DNA of 8,004 nucleotides from Brevundimonas sp. (GTDB lineage: Bacteria; Pseudomonadota; Alphaproteobacteria; Caulobacterales; Caulobacteraceae), in NCBI GenBank assembly GCA_015234495.1, contig JADGMZ010000019.1:1-8004 (forward strand), written 5' to 3'. The number at the start of each line of letters is the position of its first letter. Positions within the stretch are counted from its first letter, which is position 1. A program made the translations under genes and the position numbers. The notes below the pieces were generated by a model. It searched no databases. It was not told where the DNA came from and saw nothing but the letters and a program-made list of their open reading frames with translations. Positions 1 through 6,925 of the stretch are shown piece after piece.

Positions 1-1
1 G

Positions 2-817
2 CTGATCATGCTGTCGATCGGCGCCGCCGCCCTCGCCTGGAGCGCGGTCCAGTATCTGACCGACGGCGCCGGGGCGCTGACCTGGGCCTTCGGCGGCCTG
101 CTGGCCCTGGTCATCGGGGTGTCGCTGCGGATCGCCCGCAGCACCGCCTCGGTGGTGATCCCCAAGCCCAGCTTCTGGCTGCTGGCGCTGGGCGCGGCCT
201 CGTCGTCGATCTGCGGCTACGGCGTGGCCGGCTGGTTGCCGCTGTTCTTCATGCGCAGCTTCGACCTGACCCTGAGCCAGACGGCCTGGTACTATTCGGG
301 CATCGCCCTGGTGGGCGGCACCCTGGGCATCTGGCTGGGCGGCTTCTTCGCTGACAAGCTGTCGAAGCGCGGCAAGGGCGCCTATCCGCTGGTGCCGGCC
401 ATCGCCTTCATGATCTCGGCGCCGCTGTTCATCGCGGCGATGAATTCGCCGTGGATCATCGGCCTGGTGCTGCCGGGCGGCGGGACCCAGTTCCAGCAGC
501 TGGCCCTGGCCTTCGTCATCTTCCTGATCCCGACCGGCCTGAACCTGGCCTGGCTGGGACCGATCACGGCGGCGGTGCAGCACCTCGCGCCGCCGGCCAT
601 GCGCTCGACCGCCTCGGCCTTGTTCCTGCTGATCAACAACCTGCTCGGCCTGGCCGTCGGCTTCTACTTTTTCGGCTGGATGAGCGACCTGCTGGCCCCG
701 CGCTTCGGCGACGAGAGCCTGCGCTGGGCGATCTACACGGGCATGGGCTTCTACCTGCTGGCCTCGGTGCTGCTGATCGGCGCCTCGCGCACGCTGAAGA
801 AGGACTGGGTCGCCTGA
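2..817 (+). CDS. MFS transporter, C-terminal part (5' end outside window)
   Basis: This is the C-terminal part of a major facilitator superfamily permease in the inner membrane. The frame is open to the left edge (base 2), so the first in-window ATG at 8 is probably internal. Numbering from that ATG, I see about seven hydrophobic helices: near residues 22-43, 57-81, 94-114, 126-145, 163-190, 200-226 and 239-259. These fit TM6-TM12 of a 12-helix protein. The loop after the third helix reads GGFFADKLSKRGKG (111-124), a good match to the MFS motif A that recurs between TM8 and TM9. The segment RSTASALFLLINNLLGLAVG (199-218) resembles helix 11 of spinster-like MFS proteins, which are common in Caulobacterales, but that subfamily call is tentative. 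The substrate cannot be told. The protein ends in a short basic tail, RTLKKDWVA. No link to the TCA genes is evident, and a terminator and two promoters separate them. Confidence 0.88.
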   Translation: MIMLSIGAAALAWSAVQYLTDGAGALTWAFGGLLALVIGVSLRIARSTASVVIPKPSFWLLALGAASSSICGYGVAGWLPLFFMRSFDLTLSQTAWYYSGIALVGGTLGIWLGGFFADKLSKRGKGAYPLVPAIAFMISAPLFIAAMNSPWIIGLVLPGGGTQFQQLALAFVIFLIPTGLNLAWLGPITAAVQHLAPPAMRSTASALFLLINNLLGLAVGFYFFGWMSDLLAPRFGDESLRWAIYTGMGFYLLASVLLIGASRTLKKDWVA

Positions 818-837
818 GCCGGGCCCGGCCCGCCATA

Positions 838-866
838 TTGACGCTGCTTTTCGAGTCAGATTGATC
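838..866 (+). promoter_or_regulatory. candidate sigma70/sigma73 promoter for the exported protein gene
   Basis: TTGACGC at 838-844 matches the alphaproteobacterial housekeeping -35 (TTGACGS) exactly. After a 17-base spacer following TTGACG comes TTGATC (861-866), a fair match to the Caulobacter-type -10 core (TANAWC) but a poor one to TATAAT. Transcription would start near 873, giving a leader of about 54 bases before the ATG at 927. A GAGTC (a GANTC site) lies in the spacer at 853-857. The call rests on motif matching only. Confidence 0.42.
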
Positions 867-870
867 GTGA

Positions 871-886
871 CCGGCGGCCTCGCCGG
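871..886 (+). other. small GC hairpin in the leader
   Basis: CCGGCG (871-876) pairs perfectly with CGCCGG (881-886) around a GCCT loop. A short TTT follows at 892-894, after five GC-rich bases. It could be a weak terminator for the MFS gene. If the promoter at 838-866 is real, it would instead be a hairpin at the very 5' end of the next transcript. The T-tract is too short for a firm terminator call. Confidence 0.3.
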
Positions 887-926
887 CGCGGTTTCCCCTT
901 CCCCCCACGACAAGAGTTTCTCATTG

Positions 927-1382
927 ATGATCGCCTCGCTCCTGCTCGCCGCGACCCTGACGGCCGCCCCGGCTCCCTCGGCCGCCGATGACTTCAAGAC
1001 CCTGTGCGTCGCCACCAAGGGCGATGTCGCCGCTGTCACCGCCGCCGTCGCCGCCCAGGGAACCTGGTCCGCCCCGACCGAACAGGACGGCCTGACCGTC
1101 TGGACCCACACCGGCGAGGGCGTGGCCCGCAATCTGGTCGCGGGCGAGCAATCGGCCCCGGACGGCAAGCGTCAGGCCTGCGCCCTGACCAGCCAGCCGG
1201 CCCAGCCCGAGCTGACCGCCGGCATCACCACCGTGCTGGGCGGCGTCGCCCTGCCGGTCCAGGAGGGCCTCTACGCCTACGCCCCCGACGAGGACGCCTA
1301 TCGCGCCGGCGACGTGACCTTCGTCCAGGTCAGCACGGAAGCGGACAGCACCACCCTCGCCGCCATCCGGCCGATCCGCTAG
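927..1382 (+). CDS. exported hypothetical protein, 151 aa
   Basis: I do not recognise this family. From the ATG at 927 the product is 151 residues. The N-terminus ([20 protein letters not shown]) looks like a Sec signal peptide with likely cleavage after an Ala near residue 20, giving a periplasmic or secreted protein of about 130 residues. There is no lipobox, so it is not a lipoprotein. The n-region lacks a positive charge, which is unusual. An upstream in-frame TTG at 861 would add 22 residues including a Lys, but that start overlaps the candidate -10, and the added residues look untranslated. The mature part has exactly two cysteines (Cys27 and Cys85), which could form a disulfide, a Trp-rich early segment (GTW at 45-47, VWT at 58-60) and an acidic DEDAY near 121. 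There is no clear Shine-Dalgarno (SD) sequence, only CAAGAG about ten bases upstream. A terminator ends the transcript at 1408-1441, so it is probably monocistronic. GC-rich third codon positions and the signal peptide support it as a real gene. Confidence 0.7.
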   Translation: MIASLLLAATLTAAPAPSAADDFKTLCVATKGDVAAVTAAVAAQGTWSAPTEQDGLTVWTHTGEGVARNLVAGEQSAPDGKRQACALTSQPAQPELTAGITTVLGGVALPVQEGLYAYAPDEDAYRAGDVTFVQVSTEADSTTLAAIRPIR

Positions 1383-1407
1383 GTCTCGCCGACCTTCGAA
1401 CACCGAG

Positions 1408-1441
1408 CGCTCCCCGCCCGACGGCGGGGAGCGTTTCGTTT
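1408..1441 (+). terminator. intrinsic (rho-independent) terminator
   Basis: An 11-bp perfect GC-rich stem pairs 1408-1418 with 1423-1433 around the loop CGAC. The run TTTCGTTT (1434-1441) follows at once. It starts 26 bases after the stop of the exported-protein gene and ends about 30 bases before the candidate sucC -35. It therefore separates the two transcription units. Confidence 0.88.
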
Positions 1442-1470
1442 ATGGGCGAGGGTTTGCCGGGACAGGGCGG

Positions 1471-1500
1471 TTGCACCTGCGAAGACGCGGGTTCTATAAG
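1471..1500 (+). promoter_or_regulatory. candidate promoter of the suc cluster
   Basis: The -35-like TTGCAC (1471-1476) is followed after 18 bases by TATAAG (1495-1500), which matches TATAAT at five of six positions. The overlapping TCTATAAG also fits the Caulobacter-type GCTANAWC at six of eight. Transcription would start around 1506-1508, giving a leader of about 24 bases. A GACTC (a GANTC site) sits at 1507-1511, right at the predicted start. The -35 is only a half match. The position just after a terminator and just before sucC strengthens the call. Confidence 0.5.
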
Positions 1501-1517
1501 CACGCCGACTCTTCCCC

Positions 1518-1522
1518 GAAGG
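1518..1522 (+). promoter_or_regulatory. ribosome binding site fixing the sucC start
   Basis: GAAGG, within GAAGGCGG, lies eight bases before the ATG at 1531. This supports that ATG over the in-frame TTG at 1471, which coincides with the candidate -35 box and would add 20 residues absent from known SucC proteins. Confidence 0.65.
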
Positions 1523-1530
1523 CGGCATCC

Positions 1531-2718
<1,188 letters not shown>

Positions 2719-2721
<3 letters not shown>

Positions 2722-2734
2722 AGCCCCGGCTTCA
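2719..2734 (+). other. inverted repeat over the sucC stop codon
   Basis: TGAAGCC (2719-2725) and GGCTTCA (2728-2734) are perfect inverted arms separated by CC. A realistic RNA hairpin has six pairs and a CCCG loop. The left arm contains the sucC TGA stop. No T-run follows, so it is not an intrinsic terminator. It could protect the 3' end of sucC mRNA or tune expression of sucD, or it could be chance. Confidence 0.35.
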
Positions 2735-2774
2735 CTGACTGACCGCCCTGCTGACAGACATATAGAGCTCACCC

Positions 2775-3677
2775 ATGTCCATCCTCGTCGACAAGAACAC
2801 CAAGGTCATCGTCCAAGGCCTGACCGGCAGGACCGGCACCTTCCACACCGAGCAGGCGCTTCGCTACTACGGCACGAAGATGGTCGGCGGCGTGCACCCG
2901 AAAAAGGGCGGCGAGCGGTGGCACGGGTCCGAGGGCGAGACCCTGCCGATCTACGCGACCGTCGCCGAGGCGAAGGAGGCGACCGGCGCGGACGCCTCGG
3001 TGATCTATGTCCCGCCGGCGGGCGCCGCCGACGCCATCATCGAGGCCATCGACGCCGAGGTGCCGTTCATCACCTGCATCACCGAGGGCATCCCGGTGCT
3101 CGACATGGTGCGGGTCAAGGCGCGGCTGGACCGCTCCAGCTCGCGCCTGCTGGGCCCCAACTGCCCGGGCATCCTGACCCCGGAAGAGTGCAAGATCGGC
3201 ATCATGCCGGGCTCGATCTTCAAGAAGGGCAATGTCGGCATCGTCTCGCGCTCGGGCACCCTGACCTATGAGGCGGTGTTCCAGACCACCAACGAGGGCC
3301 TCGGCCAGACCACGGCCGTCGGCATCGGCGGCGACCCGGTCAAGGGCACCGAGTTCATCGACGTGCTGGAGCTGTTCCTCGCCGACGACGAGACCAAATC
3401 CATCGTCATGATCGGCGAGATCGGCGGCGCGGCCGAGGAGGACGCGGCCCAGTTCCTGATCGACGAGGCGAAGAAAGGCCGCTCCAAGCCGATGGTCGGC
3501 TTCATCGCCGGCCGCACCGCGCCCAAAGGCCGCACCATGGGCCACGCGGGCGCCGTCGTCTCGGGCGGCAAGGGCGACGCGGAGTCCAAGATCGCGGCCA
3601 TGGAAGCCGCGGGCATCCGGGTTTCCCCGTCGCCGGCGCGCCTCGGCGCCACCCTGGTCGAGCTGCTCAAGGGCTGA
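2775..3677 (+). CDS. sucD: succinyl-CoA synthetase, alpha subunit
   Basis: This is the catalytic and CoA-binding subunit that pairs with SucC. An active-site histidine is phosphorylated during transfer between succinyl phosphate and the nucleotide. The product is 300 residues (E. coli 289). Residues about 5-100 form the Rossmann-type CoA-binding domain with [10 protein letters not shown] (15-24). GPNCPGIL (127-134) and SRSGTLTYE (158-166) are family signatures. The phosphohistidine is His257 in GRTMGHAGA (252-260), equivalent to the E. coli phosphohistidine, and Glu215 in IGEIGG is the conserved glutamate near it. ATG 2775 gives [10 protein letters not shown], the usual family start. The SD is weak: only GAG at 2765-2767, seven bases upstream. 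Together with the 53-base gap this suggests co-transcription with sucC but not tight coupling. A -10-like TATAGA (2761-2766) lies too close to the ATG to be a convincing promoter. Confidence 0.98.
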   Translation: MSILVDKNTKVIVQGLTGRTGTFHTEQALRYYGTKMVGGVHPKKGGERWHGSEGETLPIYATVAEAKEATGADASVIYVPPAGAADAIIEAIDAEVPFITCITEGIPVLDMVRVKARLDRSSSRLLGPNCPGILTPEECKIGIMPGSIFKKGNVGIVSRSGTLTYEAVFQTTNEGLGQTTAVGIGGDPVKGTEFIDVLELFLADDETKSIVMIGEIGGAAEEDAAQFLIDEAKKGRSKPMVGFIAGRTAPKGRTMGHAGAVVSGGKGDAESKIAAMEAAGIRVSPSPARLGATLVELLKG

Positions 3678-3710
3678 GCCGATGTCCCGGTAGTGGGGCA
3701 CAGATCGGGC

Positions 3711-3738
3711 GATTTTCTGGAAATTCAGGAGAAATTCA
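3711..3738 (+). repeat. phased GAAATTCA direct repeats with a partial inverted third copy
   Basis: GAAATTCA occurs twice, at 3720-3727 and 3731-3738, with an 11-base period, about one helical turn. GATTTTC (3711-3717) just upstream is a 6-of-7 match to the same element in inverted orientation (GAATTTC). These AT-rich elements stand out in a very GC-rich region, 34 to 42 bases 33 bases or less upstream of the palindrome at 3756, and may bind a regulator of sucA. I do not recognise the site as that of a known factor. Confidence 0.35.
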
Positions 3739-3755
3739 CCCGGGTCGCCTCCATT

Positions 3756-3767
3756 CGGTCATGACCG
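3756..3767. promoter_or_regulatory. 12-bp perfect palindrome, possible operator
   Basis: CGGTCATGACCG is its own reverse complement, with no mismatches. It overlaps the candidate sucA -35 (ATGACC, 3761-3766), a normal place for a repressor site. It has no loop or T-run and so is not a terminator. No regulator gene lies nearby in the window. Confidence 0.3.
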
Positions 3768-3789
3768 GTAAGGAAACAGCGCCTATATG
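3761..3789 (+). promoter_or_regulatory. candidate internal promoter for sucA
   Basis: ATGACC (3761-3766, four of six against TTGACA) is followed after 17 bases by TATATG (3784-3789, four of six against TATAAT). Transcription would start near 3796, about 50 bases before the sucA ATG. The 169-base gap is long for genes in one operon, which makes a separate promoter plausible. The match is modest, and a short ORF starting at 3787 is an alternative reading of the same bases. Confidence 0.3.
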
Positions 3790-3840
3790 AGCGGCGTTCG
3801 ACTTCGTGCGGTCGTGCGCGGGCGATCCAAAGGGACGTGA
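3787..3840 (+). other. possible 17-codon leader ORF before sucA
   Basis: An ATG at 3787 opens MSGVRLRAVVRGRSKGT and stops at 3838-3840, six bases before the sucA ATG. AAGGAA (3770-3775) lies 11 bases upstream and is the best SD-like sequence close to a start in this gap. The ORF covers the sucA SD region (3829-3835), so its translation could couple to sucA. It would be read only from transcripts that start upstream. With the promoter at 3761-3789 it would be bypassed. Chance occurrence of so short an ORF is quite possible. Confidence 0.2.
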
Positions 3841-3846
3841 CGTTAG

Positions 3847-6846
3847 ATGGCGGACGATGCCGGCCGGCTGAACCAGGTCTTTGCCGAGACCAGTTTCCTC
3901 TATGGGTCCAACGCCGCCTTCATTGAGGACCTGCACGCGAAATGGGCCGCCGATCCGGCGTCCGTTTCCGGCGAATGGCGCGCCTTCTTCGACCAGTTGC
4001 GGGACAACGCCGAGACGGTGATCGCCGCCAGCGGCGCCGGCTCGTGGGGCCGTTCGCCCGCGACCGAGCCGAGCGAGGAGGCCGCGGTGTTCGACGGCCG
4101 CTGGCCGACCGCCAAGGCCGATCCGAAAAAGGCCCCCGCCCCGGCCGCGACGCCGGCCGGCATGTCGGCGGAGGCGGTCCGCGCGGCGGCCCACGACTCG
4201 ATAAGGGCGCTGATGCTGATCCGCACCTATCGCGTGCGCGGCCACCTGCAGGCGACACTGGACCCGCTGGGCATCGAGCAGCCGACCGAGAACCCTGAAC
4301 TGACGCCCGCCTTCTACGGCTTCAGCGAAGCCGACATGGACCGGCCGATCTTCCTCGACGGCGTTCTGGGGCTGGAAACCGGCACCATCCGCGAGGTGCT
4401 GGCCATCCTCAAGCGCACCTACTGCGGCCACATCGGCATCCAGTTCATGCATATCGCCGAGCCGGAGGAGAAGGCCTGGCTGCAGGAACGGTTCGAGGGG
4501 CCCGACAAGTTCGAGACCAACGCCTTCACCCGGGAAGGCAAGCTGGCCATCCTCAACAAGCTGATCGAGGCCGAGGGCTTCGAGCGCTTCCTGCACAAGC
4601 GCTTCCCTGGCACCAAGCGGTTCGGCCTGGACGGCGGCGAGGCCATGGTCCCGGCGCTGGAGCAGATCATCAAGCGCGGCGGCGCCCTGGGCGTCGACGA
4701 GATCGTGCTCGGCATGGCCCACCGCGGTCGGCTGAACACCCTGGCGGCGGTGATGGGCAAGCCCTACCGCGCCATCTTCCACGAGTTCCAGGGCGGCTCG
4801 ACCGTCCCCTCGGACATCGAGGGATCGGGCGACGTCAAATACCACATGGGCGCCAGCTCGGACCGCGAGTTCGACGGCAACACCGTCCACCTGTCGCTGA
4901 CCGCCAACCCGTCGCACCTGGAGATCGTCAACCCGGTGGTGCTGGGCAAGGCGCGGGCCAAGCAGGCCTTCGACATCCGCGAGGCCAACGCCGGCCAGCC
5001 GTCCGAGCGATGGGCGCTGGACCGCTCCAAGGTCGTGCCGCTGCTGATCCACGGCGACGCCGCCTTCGCCGGCCAGGGCGTGGTGGCCGAATGCTTCGCC
5101 CTGATGGGCCTGAAGGGCTACCGCACGGGCGGCACCATCCACATCGTGGTCAACAACCAGATCGGCTTCACCACCAGCCCTCGCAACAGCCGCTCGAGCC
5201 CCTATCCGTCGGACGTGGCCCTGATGGTCCAGGCGCCGATCTTCCACGTGAACGGGGACGATCCGGAGGCGGTGGTCTTCGCCGCCAAGGTGGCCACCGA
5301 GTTCCGCCAGAAGTTCCACAAGGACGTGGTGGTGGACATGTTCTGCTACCGCCGATTCGGCCACAACGAGGGCGACGACCCGACGTTCACCCAGCCGCTG
5401 ATGTATTCGAAGATCCGGGCGTTGCAGTCGACGCGCGAGATCTACGCCGCCCGGCTGATCGCCGAGGGGGTGACCGACCAGGCCGCCGTCGACGCCGAGA
5501 TCACCCGTTTCGAGGCCTTCCTCGACGCCGAGTTCGAGGCCGGCAAGACCTTCGAGGCCAAGAAGGCGGACTGGCTGGACGGCCAGTGGCAGGGCATCGG
5601 CCTGTCCGACGGCGACGAGCGACGCGGCGACACCTCGGTGCCGGCGGCGAAGCTGACCGACCTCGGCCACCGGCTGACGACGGTCCCGAACCAGGTCGAC
5701 ATGCACAAGACGCTGAAGCGCGTCATGGACGGCCGGCGCGAGATGATCACCTCCGGCGAGAACATCGACTGGGCCACCGCCGAGAGCCTGGCCTTCGCCT
5801 CGCTGCTGGACGAGGGCTTCCCGGTTCGTCTGTCGGGTCAGGATTCGGTGCGCGGCACCTTCAGCCAGCGCCATTCGGGCATCGTCGACCAGACCACCGA
5901 GGCCCGTTATGTGCCGCTCAACAATCTGAGCGACCGGCAGGCGGAGTTCGAGGTCATCGACTCGGCCCTGTCGGAAGAGGCGGTGCTCGGCTTCGAGTAC
6001 GGCTACGCCCTGGCCGACCCCAACACCCTGGTGATGTGGGAGGCCCAGTTCGGCGACTTCGTGAACGGCGCCCAGGTGGTGATCGACCAGTTCATCTCGT
6101 CGGGCGAGCGCAAATGGCTGCGCATGTGCGGCCTGACCATGCTGCTGCCGCACGGCTACGAGGGACAGGGCCCCGAGCACTCCTCGGCCCGACTGGAGCG
6201 GTTCCTGCAGGCCTGCGCCGAGGACAACCTGCAGGTCGCCAACTGCACCACCCCGGCCAACTATTTCCACATCCTGCGCCGCCAGATGCACCGGCCGTTC
6301 CGCAAGCCGCTGATCATCATGACGCCCAAGTCGCTGCTGCGTCACAAGAAGGCGGTCTCGACCCTGGCCGACATGGCCGAGGGCAGCTCGTTCCACCGGG
6401 TGCTGCACGACGACGCCCAGACCCGGCCCGGCATCGCCGGCGTCAAGCTGAAGGCGGACAAGGACATCCGCCGGGTCGTGCTGTGTTCGGGCAAGGTCTA
6501 TTACGACCTGCTGGAACGGCGCGAGAAGGACGTGGCCGAGGGCAAGGGCGGCGAGGACGTCTACATCCTGCGGCTGGAGCAGTTCTATCCGTGGCCGATG
6601 AAGTCGCTGCTGACCGAACTGGCCCGCTTCCCGAACGCCGAGCTGGTGTGGTGCCAGGAAGAGCCCAAGAACATGGGCGGCTGGACCTTCGTCGACCCGT
6701 GGCTGGAGCTGACGCTGGACAAGCTGGACGTGAAGGCCAGGCGCGCCCGCTACGTCGGCCGCCCGGCCTCGGCCTCGACCGCCGCCGGCCTGATGAGCCG
6801 CCACCTGAAGGAACTGGACGCCTTCCTGACCGACGCCTTCGCCTGA
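3847..6846 (+). CDS. sucA: 2-oxoglutarate dehydrogenase E1 component
   Basis: E1o is the thiamine-diphosphate-dependent subunit that decarboxylates 2-oxoglutarate and succinylates the lipoyl group of SucB. The product is 999 residues (E. coli 933), typical of alphaproteobacterial forms. The N-terminal E1o segment, SFLYGSNAAFIEDLHAKW (16-33), is the part that docks on E2. An Ala/Pro/Lys-rich linker follows at about 60-108. The dehydrogenase domain (about 220-540) carries AHRGR (291-295), KYHMG (331-335; His333 aligns with E. coli His298), NPSHLE (354-359) and the ThDP/Mg motif from GDAAFAGQG (403-411) to VVNNQIGFTTS (434-444). The transketolase-like pyrimidine domain (about 640-840) has SGQDSVRGTFSQRH (663-676), WEAQFGDF (731-738) and HGYEGQGPEHSSAR (769-782). 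The C-terminal domain (about 850-994) has EQFYPWP and GRPASAS. The ATG at 3847 follows AAAGGGA (3829-3835) at 11 bases, a little long. All expected motifs are present, and sucB lies 79 bases downstream. Confidence 0.98.
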   Translation: MADDAGRLNQVFAETSFLYGSNAAFIEDLHAKWAADPASVSGEWRAFFDQLRDNAETVIAASGAGSWGRSPATEPSEEAAVFDGRWPTAKADPKKAPAPAATPAGMSAEAVRAAAHDSIRALMLIRTYRVRGHLQATLDPLGIEQPTENPELTPAFYGFSEADMDRPIFLDGVLGLETGTIREVLAILKRTYCGHIGIQFMHIAEPEEKAWLQERFEGPDKFETNAFTREGKLAILNKLIEAEGFERFLHKRFPGTKRFGLDGGEAMVPALEQIIKRGGALGVDEIVLGMAHRGRLNTLAAVMGKPYRAIFHEFQGGSTVPSDIEGSGDVKYHMGASSDREFDGNTVHLSLTANPSHLEIVNPVVLGKARAKQAFDIREANAGQPSERWALDRSKVVPLLIHGDAAFAGQGVVAECFALMGLKGYRTGGTIHIVVNNQIGFTTSPRNSRSSPYPSDVALMVQAPIFHVNGDDPEAVVFAAKVATEFRQKFHKDVVVDMFCYRRFGHNEGDDPTFTQPLMYSKIRALQSTREIYAARLIAEGVTDQAAVDAEITRFEAFLDAEFEAGKTFEAKKADWLDGQWQGIGLSDGDERRGDTSVPAAKLTDLGHRLTTVPNQVDMHKTLKRVMDGRREMITSGENIDWATAESLAFASLLDEGFPVRLSGQDSVRGTFSQRHSGIVDQTTEARYVPLNNLSDRQAEFEVIDSALSEEAVLGFEYGYALADPNTLVMWEAQFGDFVNGAQVVIDQFISSGERKWLRMCGLTMLLPHGYEGQGPEHSSARLERFLQACAEDNLQVANCTTPANYFHILRRQMHRPFRKPLIIMTPKSLLRHKKAVSTLADMAEGSSFHRVLHDDAQTRPGIAGVKLKADKDIRRVVLCSGKVYYDLLERREKDVAEGKGGEDVYILRLEQFYPWPMKSLLTELARFPNAELVWCQEEPKNMGGWTFVDPWLELTLDKLDVKARRARYVGRPASASTAAGLMSRHLKELDAFLTDAFA

Positions 6847-6925
6847 TTTGCATCCCGGGAGCGGCGTGGCCGTTTCCGGAATGACGCCCTAAGCTGACGA
6901 CCCGAACGAAAGACCTGGACGCACC

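Noticed and set aside
818..829. GCCGGGCCCGGC palindrome right after the MFS stop
   Set aside because: As RNA it leaves only a four-pair stem with a normal loop, and no T-run follows. GC-rich palindromes of this size arise easily at this base composition.
861..926. In-frame TTG start extending the exported protein by 22 residues
   Set aside because: It overlaps the candidate -10, has no ribosome site, and would put residues in front of a good signal peptide. I kept ATG 927 but note that the short form lacks an N-terminal positive charge.
1471..1530. In-frame TTG start extending SucC by 20 residues
   Set aside because: Known SucC proteins begin at [10 protein letters not shown], and ATG 1531 has a well-placed GAAGG. 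The TTG is part of the candidate -35 box.
2738..2766. Possible promoter between sucC and sucD (CTGACC, 17 bases, TATAGA)
   Set aside because: It would start transcription within a base or two of the sucD ATG, and both boxes match at only four of six. Co-transcription with sucC is simpler.
3683..3716. Possible terminator after sucD
   Set aside because: The stem has six pairs including a G-U, and the T-run (3712-3716) begins about 11 bases after it. That is too weak and too distant for an intrinsic terminator.
3736..6804. A 1022-codon open frame on the minus strand opposite sucA
   Set aside because: Its translation is Gly/Arg/His/Leu-rich low-complexity sequence with no recognisable domain, and it mirrors sucA over nearly its full length. 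Strong G/C bias in sucA third positions removes stop codons from the antisense frame.
5010..6884. A 624-codon plus-strand open frame inside sucA in another frame
   Set aside because: The translation is Arg/Gly/Pro-rich with no motif, while the overlapping SucA frame has every E1o signature.
6847..6925. Possible regulatory structure in the sucA-sucB gap
   Set aside because: Only a five-base inverted pair (GGCGT 6863-6867, ACGCC 6884-6888) with a 16-base loop is visible, and no promoter pair with proper spacing.
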